The position numbers and the translations under genes were made by a program. Under the pieces are notes generated by a model. That model saw nothing but the letters and a program-made list of their open reading frames with translations. It ran no database searches and had not been told where the DNA came from. Below are positions 50,501 to 61,667 of a DNA stretch of 64,000 nucleotides, piece after piece. How positions within the stretch are numbered: the first letter of the stretch is position 1; every line of letters starts with the position of its first letter. The stretch is from Meconema thalassinum (Eukaryota > Arthropoda > Insecta > Orthoptera > Tettigoniidae): positions 620,001-684,000 of the forward strand of contig CAMPQE020000052.1 of the NCBI GenBank assembly GCA_946902985.2. The letters run 5' to 3'.

Positions 50501-53500
50501 ACAAAAGAGAGGCCGTGGGGCCATCACGTTTCGATTCTAATCCCGCTGTAATGGTGACCGCAAAAGAGAGGCCGTGGGGCCATCACGTTTCGATTCTAGT
50601 CCAGCTGTACTGGTGACCGCAAAAGAGAGGCCGTGGGGCCATCACGTTTCGATTCTTGTCCAGCTGCACTGGTGACCGCAAAATAGAGGCCGTGGGGCCA
50701 TCACGTTTCCATTCTAGTCCAACAGTACTGGTGACCACAAAAGAGAGGGCGTGGGGCCATTACGTTTCGATTCTAGTCCAGCTGTACTGGTGGCTGCAAA
50801 AGAGAGGGCGTGGGGCCATCACGTTTCGATTCTAGTCCCGCTGTACTGGTGACCGCAAAAGAGAGGGCGTGGGGCCATCACGTTTCGATTCTAGTCCCGC
50901 TGTACTGGTGGCCGCAAAAGAGAGGGCTTGGGGCCATCACGTTTCGATTCTAGTCCAGCTGTACTGGTGACCGCAAAAGAGGGGTCGTGGGGCCATCACG
51001 TTTCGATTCTAGTCCAGCTGTACTGGTGACCGCAAAAGAGAGGGCGTGGGGCCATCACGTTTCGATTCTATTCCAGCTGTACTGGTGACCGCAAAAGAGA
51101 GGGCGTGGGGCCATCACGTTTCGATTCTAGTCCAGCTGTACTGGTGACCGCAAAAGAGAGGGCGTGGGGCCATCACGTTTCGATTCTAGTCCAGGTGTAC
51201 TGGTGGCTGCAAAAGAGATGGCTTGGTGCCTTCACGTTTCGATTCTAGTCCAGCTGTACTGGTGACCGCAAAAGAGAGGGCTTGGGGCCATCACGTTTCG
51301 ATTCTAGTCTAGCTGTACTGGTGGCCGCAAAAGAGAGGCCGTGGGGCCATCACGTTTCGATTCTAGTCCAACAGTACTGGTGGCCACAAAAGAGTGGGCG
51401 TGGGGCCATCACGTTTCGATTCTAGTCCAGCTGTACTGGTGACCGCAAAAGAGAGGGCTTGGGGCCATCACGTTTCGATTCTAGTCCAGCTCTACTGGTG
51501 ACCGCAAAAGAGAGGCCGTGGGGCCATCACGTTTCGATTCTAGTCCAGCTGTACTGGTGGCCGCAAAAGAGAGGCCGTGGGGCCATCACGTATCGATTCT
51601 AGTCCAGCTGTACCGGTGACCACAAAAGAGAGGACGTGGGGCCATCACGTTTCGATTCTAGTTCAGCTGTACTGGTGACCACAAAAGAGAGGGCGTGGGG
51701 CCATCACGTTTCGATTCTAGTCCAGCTGTACTGGTGACCACAAAAGGGAGGCCGTGGGGCCATCACGTTTCGATTCTAGTCCAGCTCTACTGGTGACCAC
51801 AAAAGAGAGGACGTGGGGCCATCACGTTTCGATTCTAGTTCAGCTGTACTGGTGACCACAAAAGAGCGGGCGTGGGGCCATCACGTTTCGATTATAGTCC
51901 AGCTGTACTGTAGACCGCAAAAGAGAGGGCGTGGGGCCATCACGTTTCGATTCTAGTCCAGCTGTACTGGTGACCGCAAAACGAGAGGGCGTGGGGCCAT
52001 CACGTTTCGATTCTAGTCCAGCTGTACTGGTGACCGCAAAAGAGAGGGCGTGGGGCCATCACGTTTCGATTATAGTCCAGCTGTTCTGGTGACCACAAAA
52101 GAGCGGGCGTGGGGCCATCACGTTTCGATTATAGTCCAGCTGTACTGGTGACCACAAAAGAGAGGGCGTGGGGCCATCACGTTTTGATTCTACTCCAGCT
52201 GTACTGGTGACCACAGAAGAGAGGGCGTGGGGCCATCACGTTTCGATTCTAGTCCAGCTGTACTGGTGACCGCAAAAGAGAGGCCGTGGGGCCATCACGT
52301 TTTGATTCTAGTCCAGCTGTACTGGTGGCCGCAAAAGAGAGGCCGTGGGGCTATCACGTTTCGATTCTAGTCCAGCTGTACTGGTGGCCGCAAAAGAGAG
52401 GCCGTGGGGCCGTCACGTTTCGATTCTTGTCCAGCTGTACTGGTGACCACAAAAGAGAGGCCGTGGGGCCATCACGTTTCGATTCTAGTCCAGCTGTACT
52501 GGTGACCGCAAAAGAGAGGCCGTGGGGCCATCACTTTTCGATTCTAGTCCAGCTGTACTGGTGGCCGCAAAAGAGAGGCCCTGGGGCCATCACGTTTCGA
52601 TTCTAGTCCAGCTGTACTGGTGGCCGAAAAAGAGAGGCCGTGGTGCCATCACGTTTCGTTTCTAGTCCAGCTGTACTGGTGACCACAAAAGAGAGGGCGT
52701 GGGGCCATCACGTTTCGATTCTAGTCCAGCTGTACTGGTGGCCGCAAAAGAGAGGCCGTGGGGCCATCACGTTTCGATTCTAGTCCAGCTGTACTGGTGA
52801 CCGCAAAAGAGAGGCCGTTGGGCCATCACGTTTCGTTTCTAGTCCAGCTGTACTGGTGACCACAAAAGAGAGGGCGTGGGGCCATCACGTTTCGATTCTA
52901 GTCCAGCTGTACTGGTGACCACAAAAGAGAGGCCGTGGGGCCATCACGTTTCGATTCTAATCCCGCTGTAATGGTGACCGCAAAAGAGAGGCCGTGGGGC
53001 CATCACGTTTCGATTCTAGTCCAGCTGTACTGGTGACCGCAAAAGAGAGGCCGTGGGGCCATCACGTTTCGATTCTTGTCCAGCTGCACTGGTGACCGCA
53101 AAAGAGAGGCCGTGGGGCCATCACGTTTCCATTCTAGTCCAACAGTACTGGTGACCACAAAAGAGAGGGCGTGGGGCCATTACGTTTCGATTCTAGTCCA
53201 GCTGTACTGGTGGCTGCAAAAGAGAGGGCGTGGGGCCATCACGTTTCGATTCTAGTCCCGCTGTACTGGTGACCGCAAAAGAGAGGGCGTGGGGCCATCA
53301 CGTTTCGATTCTAGTCCCGCTGTACTGGTGGCCGCAAAAGAGAGGGCTTGGGGCCATCACGTTTCGATTCTAGTCCAGCTGTACTGGTGACCGCAAAAGA
53401 GGGGTCGTGGGGCCATCACGTTTCGATTCTAGTCCAGCTGTACTGGTGACCGCAAAAGAGAGGGCGTGGGGCCATCACGTTTCGATTCTATTCCAGCTGT

Positions 53501-56500
53501 ACTGGTGACCGATAAAGAGAGGGCGTGGGGCCATCACGTTTCGATTCTAGTCCAGCTGTACTGGTGACCACAAAAGAGAGGCCGTGGGGACATCACGTTT
53601 CGATTCTAATCCCGCTGTAATGGTGACCGCAAAAGAGAGGCCGTGGGGCCATCACGTTTCGATTCTAGTCCAGCTGTACTGGTGACCGCAAAAGAGAGGC
53701 CGTGGGGCCATCACGTTTCGATTCTTGTCCAGCTGCACTGGTTACCGCAAAAGAGGGGTCGTGGGGCCATCACGTTTCGATTCTAGTCCAGCTGTACTGG
53801 TGACCGCAAAAGAGAGGGCGTGGGGCCATCACGTTTCGATTCTATTCCAGCTGTACTGGTGACCGCAAAAGAGAGGGCGTGGGGCCATCACGTTTCGATT
53901 CTAGTCCAGCTGTACTGGTGACCACAAAAGAGAGGGCGTGGGGCCATCACGTTTCGATTCTAGTCCAGCTGTACTGGTGACCACAAAAGAGAGGCCGTGG
54001 GGCCATCACGTTTCGATTCTAATCCCGCTGTAATGGTGACCGCAAAAGAGAGGCCGTGGGGCCATCACGTTTCGATTCTAGTCCAGCTGTACTGGTGACC
54101 GCAAAAGAGAGGCCGTGGGGCCATCACGTTTCGATTCTTGTCCAGCTGCACTGGTGACCGCAAAAGAGAGGCCGAGGGGCCATCACGTTTCCATTCTAGT
54201 CCAACAGTACTGGTGACCACAAAAGAGAGGGCGTGGGGCCATTACGTTTCGATTCTAGTCCAGCTGTACTGGTGGCTGCAAAAGAGAGGGCGTGAGGCCA
54301 TCACGTTTCGATTCTAGTCCCGCTGTACTGGTGACCGCAAAAGAGAGGGCGTGGGGCCATCACGTTTCGATTCTAGTCCCGCTGTACTGGTGGCCGCAAA
54401 AGAGAGGGCTTGGGGCCATCACGTTTCGATTCTAGTCCAGCTGTACTGGTGACCGCAAAAGAGGGGTCGTGGGGCCATCACGTTTCGATTCTAGTCCAGC
54501 TGTACTGGTGACCGCAAAAGAGAGGGCGTGGGGCCATCACGTTTCGATTCTATTCCAGCTGTACTGGTGACCGCAAAAGAGAGGGCGTGGGGCCATCACA
54601 TTTCGATTCTAGTCCAGCTGTACTGGTGACCACAAAAGAGAGGCCGTGGGGACATCACGTTTCGATTCTAATCCCGCTGTAATGGTGACCGCAAAAGAGA
54701 GGGCGTGGGGCCATCACGTTTCGATTCTAGTCCAGGTGTACTGGTGGCTGCAAAAGAGATGGCTTGGTGCCTTCACGTTTCGATTCTAGTCCAGCTGTAC
54801 TGGTGACCGCAAAAGAGAGGGCTTGGGGCCATCACGTTTCGATTCTAGTCTAGCTGTACTGGTGGCCGCAAAAGAGAGGCCGTGGGGCCATCACGTTTCG
54901 ATTCTAGTCCAACAGTACTGGTGGCCACAAAAGAGAGGGCGTGGGGCCATCACGTTTCGATTCTAGTCCAGCTGTACTGGTGACCGCAAAAGAGAGGGCT
55001 TGGGGCCATCACGTTTCGATTCTAGTCCAGCTCTACTGGTGACCGCAAAAGAGAGGCCGTGGGGCCATCACGTTTCGATTCTAGTCCAGCTGTACTGGTG
55101 GCCGCAAAAGAGAGGCCGTGGGGCCATCACGTATCGATTCTAGTCCAGCTGTACCGGTGACCACAAAAGAGAGGACGTGGGGCCATCACGTTTCGATTCT
55201 AGTTCAGCTGTACTGGTGACCACAAAAGAGAGGGCGTGGGGCCATCACGTTTCGATTCTAGTCCAGCTGTACTGGTGACCACAAAAGGGAGGCCGTGGGG
55301 CCATCACGTTTCGATTCTAGTCCAGCTCTACTGGTGACCACAAAAGAGAGGACGTGGGGCCATCACGTTTCGATTCTAGTTCAGCTGTACTGGTGACCAC
55401 AAAAGAGCGGGCGTGGGGCCATCACGTTTCGATTATAGTCCAGCTGTACTGTAGACCGCAAAAGAGAGGGCGTGGGGCCATCACGTTTCGATTCTAGTCC
55501 AGCTGTACTGGTGACCGCAAAACGAGAGGGCGTGGGGCCATCACGTTTCGATTATAGTCCAGCTGTTCTGGTGACCACAAAAGAGCGGGCGTGGGGCCAT
55601 CACGTTTCGATTATAGTCCAGCTGTACTGGTGACCACAAAAGAGAGGGAGTGGGGCCATCACGTTACGATTCTAGTCCAGCTGTACTGGTGGCCGCAAAA
55701 GAGAGGCCCTGGGGCCATCACGTTTCGATTCTAGTCCAGCTGTACTGGTGGCCGCAAAAGAGAGGCCGTGGGGCCATCACGTTTCGATTCTAGTCCAGCT
55801 GTACTGGTGGCCGCAAAAGAGAGGCCGTGGGGCCGTCACGTTTCGATTCTAGTCCAGCTGTACTGGTGGCCGCAAAAGAGAGGCCGTGGGGCCATCACGT
55901 TTCGATTCTAGTCCAGCTGTACTGGTGACCGCAAAAGAGAGGCCGTGGGGCCATCACGTTTCGTTTCTAGTCCAGCTGTACTGTTGACCACAAAAGAGAG
56001 GGCGTGGGGCCATCACGTTTCGATTCTAGTCCAGCTGTACTGGAGACCACAAAAGAGAGGGCGTGGGGCAATCACGTTTCGATTCTAGTCCAGCTGTACT
56101 GGTGGGCACAAAAGAGAGGCCGTAGGGCCATCACGTTTCGATTCTAGTCCAGCTGTACTGGTGACCACAAAAGGGAGGCCGTGGGGCCATCACGTTTCGA
56201 TTCTAGTCCAGCTGTACTGGTGACCGCAAAAGAGAGGCCGTGGGGCCATCACGTTACGATTCTAGTCCAGCTGTACTGGTGACCACAAAAGAGAGGCCGT
56301 GGGGCCATCCCGTTTCGATTCTAGTCCAGCTGTACTGGTGACCGCAAAAGAGAGGGCGTGGGGCCATCACGTTTCGATTCTAGTCCAGCTCTACTGGTGA
56401 CCTCAAAAGAGAGGCCGTGGGGCCATCACGTTTCGATTGTAGTCCAGCTGTACTGGTGGCCGCAAAAGAGAGGCCGTGGGGCCATCACGTTTCGATTCTA

Positions 56501-56610
56501 GTCCAGCTGTACTGGTGGCCGCAAAAGAGAGGCCGTGGTGCCATCACGTTTCGATTCTAGTCCAGCTGTACTGGTGACCGCAAAAGAGAGGCCGTGGGGC
56601 CATCACGTTT
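39660..56610 (+). repeat. Large duplicated segment A, copy 2 (~17 kb)
   Basis: Second copy of 14171-30470. Relative to copy 1 it lacks two monomers near 45480, lacks six near 49735, has one extra between 50720 and 51370, lacks one near 52640, and has 19 extra monomers at about 53540-54650. Apart from these whole-monomer changes, the order of variants is the same, including the shared deletion at 45549 and insertions at 51982 and 55523. Confidence 0.85.
53540..54660 (+). repeat. Local 18-19-monomer tandem expansion
   Basis: The otherwise rare variant gtggggacatc occurs twice, 1062 bp (18 x 59) apart (about 53586 and 54648), and the segment is 1121 bp longer than its paralogue near 28.5 kb. 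A recombinant monomer (ctgcactggttaccgcaaaa then gaggggtcg, about 53730-53765) joins the halves of two variants that are otherwise several monomers apart. This is a footprint of unequal exchange. Confidence 0.75.
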
Positions 56611-59600
56611 CGTTTCTAGTCCAGCTGTACTGGTGACCACAAAAGAGAGGGCGTGGGGCCATCACGTTTCGATTCTAGTCCAGCTGTACTGGTGGCCGCA
56701 AAAGAGAGGCCGTGGGGCCATCACGTTTCGATTCTAGTCCAGCTGTACTGGTGACCGCAAAAGAGAGGCCGTGGGGTCATCAGGTTTCGTTTCTACTCCA
56801 GCTGTACTGGTGACCACAAAAGAGAGGGCGTGGGGCCATCACGTTTCGATTCTAGTCCAGCTGTACTGGTGACCACAAAAGAGAGGCCGTGGGGCCATCA
56901 CGTTTCGATTCTAGTCCAGCTGTACAGGTGACAGCGAAAGAGAGGCCGTGGGGCCATCACGTTTCGATTCTTGTCCAGCTGCACTGGTGACCGCAAAAGA
57001 GAGGCCGTGGGGCCATCACGTTTCCATTCTAGTCCAACAGTACTGGTGACTGCAAAAGAGAGGGCGTGGGGCCATTACGTTTCGATTCTAGTCCAGCTGT
57101 ACTGGTGGCTGCAAAAGAGAGGGCGTGGGGCCATCGCGTTTCGATTCTAGTCCCGCTGTACTGGTGACCGCAAAAGAGAGGGCGTGGGGCCATCACGTTT
57201 CGATTCTAGTCCCGCTGTACTGGTGGCCGCAAAAGAGAGGGCTTGGGGCCATCACGTTTCGATTCTAGTCCAGCTGTACTGGTGACCGAAAAAGAGGGGT
57301 CGTGGGGCCATCACGTTTCGATTCTAGTCCAGCTGTACTGGTGACCGCAAAAGAGAGGGCGTGGGTCCATCACGTTTCGAATCTATTCCAGCTGTACTGG
57401 TGACCGCAAAAGAGAGGGCGTGGGGCCATCACGTTTCGATTCTAGTCCTGCTGTACTGGTGACCGCAAAAGAGAGGGCGTGGGGCCATCACGTTTCGATT
57501 CTAGTCCAGCTGTACTGGTGGCTGCAAAAGAGAGGGCTTGGTGCCTTAACGTTTCGATTCTAGTCCAGCTGTACTGGTGACCGCAAAAGAGAGGGCTTGG
57601 GGCCATCACGTTTCGATTCTAGTCCAGCTGTACTGGTGACCGCAAAAGAGAGGCCGTGGGGCCATCACGTTTCGATTCTAGTCCAGCTGTACTGGTGACC
57701 ACAAAAGGGAGGCCGTGGGGCCATCACGTTTCGATTCTAGTCCAGCTGTACTGGTGACCGCAAAAGAGAGGCCGTGGGGCCATCACGTTAAGATTCTAGT
57801 CCAGCTGTACTGGTGACCACAAAAGAGAGGCCGTGGGGCCATCACGTTTCGATTCTAGTCCAGCTGTACTGGTGACCGCAAAAGAGAGGGCGTGGGGCCA
57901 TCACGTTTCGATTCTAGTCCAGCTCTACTGGTGACCGCAAAAGAGAGGCCGTGGGGCCATCACTTTTCGATTCTAGTCCAGCTGTACTGGTGGCCGCAAA
58001 AGAGAGGCCCTGGGGCCATCACGTTTCGATTCTAGTCCAGCTGTACTGGTGGCCGCAAAAGAGAGGCCGTGGTGCCATCACGTTTCGATTCTAGTCCAGC
58101 TGTACTGGTGACCGCAAAAGAGAGGCCGTGGTGCCATCACGTTTCGTTTCTAGTCCAGCTGTACTGGTGACCACAAAAGAGAGGGCGTGGGGCCATCACG
58201 TTTCGATTCTAGTCCAGCTGTACTGGTGGCCGCAAAAGAGAGGCCGTGGGGCCATCACGTTTCGATTCTAGTCCAGCTGTACTGGTGACCGCAAAAGAGA
58301 GGCCGTGGGGCCATCACGTTTCGTTTCTAGTCCAGCTGTACTGGTGACCACAAAAGAGAGGCCGTGGGGCCATCACGTTTCGATTCTAGTCCAGCTGTAC
58401 TGGTGACCACAAAAGAGAGGCCGTGGGGCCATCACGTTTCGATTCTAATCCCGCTGTAATGGTGACCGCAAAAGAGAGGCCGTGGGGCCATCACGTTTCG
58501 ATTCTAGTCCAGCTGTACTGGTGACCGCAAAAGAGAGGCCGTGGGGCCATCACGTTTCGATTCTTGTCCAGCTGCACTGGTGACCGCAAAAGAGAGGCCG
58601 TGGGGCCATAACGTTTCCATTCTAGTCCAACAGTACTGGTGACCACAAAAGAGAGGGCGTGGGGCAATTACGTTTCGATTCTAGTCCAGCTGTACTGGTG
58701 GCTGCAAAAGAGAGGGCGTGGGGCCATCACGTTTCGATTCTAGTCCCGCTGTACTGGTGACCGCAAAAGAGAGGGCGTGGGGCCATCACGTTTCGATTCT
58801 AGTCCCGCTGTACTGGTGGCCGCAAAAGAGAGGGCTTGGGGCCATCACGTTTCGATTCTAGTCCAGCTGTACTGGTGACCGCAAAAGAGGGGTCGTGGGG
58901 CCATCACGTTTCGATTCTAGTCCAGCTGTACTGGTGACCGCAAAAGAGAGGGCGTGGGGCCATCACGTTTCGATTCTATTCCAGCTGTACTGGTGACCGC
59001 AAAAGAGAGGGCGTGGGGCCATCACGTTTCGATTCTAGTCCAGCTGTACTGGTGACCGCAAAAGAGAGGGCGTGGGGCCATCACGTTTCGATTCTAGTCC
59101 AGGTGTACTGGTGGCTGCAAAAGAGATGGCTTGGTGCCTTCACGTTTCGATTCTAGTCCAGCTGTACTGGTGACCGCAAAAGAGAGGGCTTGGGGCCATC
59201 ACGTTTCGATTCTAGTCCAGCTGTACTGGTGGCCGCAAAAGAGAGGCCGTGGGGCCATCACGTTTCGATTCTAGTCCAACAGTACTGGTGGCCACAAAAG
59301 AGAGGGCGTGGGGCCATCACGTTTCGATTCTAGTCCAGCAGTACTGGTGACCGCAAAAGAGAGGGCTTGGGGCCATCACGTTTCGATTCTAGTCCAGCTC
59401 TACTGGTGACCGCAAAAGAGAGGCCGTGGGGCCATCACGTTTCGATTCTAGTCCAGCTGTACTGGTGGCCGCAAAAGAGAGGCCGTGGGGCCATCACGTA
59501 TCGATTCTAGTCCAGCTGTACCGGTGACCACAAAAGAGAGGACGTGGGGCCATCACGTTTCGATTCTAGTTCAGCTGTACTGGTGACCACAAAAGAGAGG

Positions 59601-61667
59601 GCGTGGGGCCATCACGTTTCGATTCTAGTCCAGCTGTACTGGTGACCACAAAAGGGAGGCCGTGGGGCAATCACGTTTCGATTCTAGTCCAGCTCTACTG
59701 GTGACCACAAAAGAGAAGACGTGGGGCCATCACGTTTCGATTCTAGTTCAGCTGTACTGGTGACCACAAAAGAGCGGGCGTGGGGCCATCACGTTTCGAT
59801 TATAGTCCAGCTGTACTGTAGACCGCAAAAGAGAGGGCGTGGGGCCATCACGTTTCGATTATAGTCCAGCTGTACTGGTGACCGCAAAAGAGAGGGCGTG
59901 GGGCCATCACGTTTCGATTCTAGTCCAGCTGTACTGGTGACCCCAAAAGAGAGGGCGTGGGGCCATCACGTTTCGATTATAGTCCAGCTGTTCTGGTGAC
60001 CACAAAAGAGCGGGCGTGGGGCCATCACGTTTCGATTATAGTCCAGCTGTACTGGTGACCAAAAAAGAGAGGGCGTGGGGCCATCACGTTACGATTCTAG
60101 TCCAGCTGTACTGGTGACCGCAAAAGAGAGGGCGTGGGGCCATCACGTTTCGATTCTAGTCCAGCTGTACTGGTGACCACAAAAGGGAGGGCGTGGGGCA
60201 ATCACGTTTCGATTCTAGTCCAGCTGTACTGGTGACCGCAAAAGGGAGGGCGTGGGGCCATCACGTTTCGATTCTAGTCCAGCTGTACTGGTGACCACAA
60301 AAGAGAGGGCGTGGTGCCATCACGTTTTGATTCTACTCCAGCTGTACTGGTGACCACAGAAGAGAGGGCGTGGGGCCATCACGTTTCGATTCTAGTCCAG
60401 CTGTACTGGTGACCGCAAAAGAGAGGCCGTGGGGCCATCACGTTTCGATTCTAGTCCAGCTGTACTGGTGGCCGCAAAAGAGAGGCCGTGGGGCCATCAC
60501 GTTTCGATTCTAGTCCAGCTGTACTGGTGGCCGCAAAAGAGAGGCCGTGGGGCCGTCACGTTTCGATTCTTGTCCAGCTGTACTGGTGACCACAAAAGAG
60601 AGGCCGTGGGGCCATCACGTTTCGATTCTAGTCCAGCTGTACTGGTGACCGCAAAAGAGAGGCCGTGGGGCCATCACTTTTCGATTCTAGTCCAGCTGTA
60701 CTGGTGGCCGCAAAAGAGAGGCCCTGGGGCCATCACGTTTCGATTCTAGTCCAGCTGTACTGGTGGCCGCAAAAGAGAGGCCGTGGGGCCATCACGTTTC
60801 GATTCTAGTCCAGCTGTACTGGTGGCCGCAAAAGAGAGGCCGTGGGGCCGTCACGTTTCGATTCTTGTCCAGCTGTACTGGTGACCACAAAAGAGAGGCC
60901 GTGGTGCCATCACGTTTCGTTTCTAGTCCAGCTGTACTGGTGACCACAAAAGAGAGGGCGTGGGGCCATCACGTTTCGATTCTTGTCCAGCTGTACTGGT
61001 GGCCGCAAAAGAGAGGCCGTGGGGCCATCACGTTTCGATTCTAGTCCAGCTGTACTGGTGACCGCAAAAGAGAGGCCGTGGGGCCATCACGTTTCGTTTC
61101 TAGTCCAGCTGTACTGGTGACCACAAAAGAGAGGGCGTGGGGCCATCACGTTTCGATTCTAGTCCAGCTGTACTGGTGACCACAAAAGAGAGGCCGTGGG
61201 GCCATCACGTTTCGATTCTAATCCCGCTGTAATGGTGACCGCAAAAGAGAGGCCGTGGGGCCATCACGTTTCGATTCTAGTCCAGCTGTACTGGTGACCG
61301 CAAAAGAGAGGCCGTGGGGCCATCACGTTTCGATTCTTGTCCAGCTGCACTGGTGATCGCAAAAGAGAGGCCGTGGGGCCATAACGTTTCCATTCTAGTC
61401 CAACAGTACTGGTGACCACAAAAGAGAGGGCGTGGGGCCATTACGTTTCGATTCTAGTCCAGCTGTACTGGTGGCTGCAAAAGAGAGGGCGTGGGGCCAT
61501 CACGTTTCCATTCTAGTCCCGCTGTACTGGTGACCGCAAAAGAGAGGGCGTGGGGCCATCACGTTTCGATTCTAGTCCCGCTGTACTGGTGGCCGCAAAA
61601 GAGAGGGCTTGGGGCCATCACGTTTCGATTCTAGTCCAGCTGTACTGGTGACCGCAAAAGAGGGGTC
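56611..61667 (+). repeat. Segment A, partial third copy
   Basis: Markers match 18.1-23.7 kb: 56042/18103 and 57033/19094 at +37939, 58626/20686 and 59275/21335 at +37940, and 61399/23400 at +37999. The one-base difference is the deletion at 20178, which this copy lacks, so the copies at 20178 and 45549 share an event that came after their split from this one, or this copy derives from a sister without it. Confidence 0.75.
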
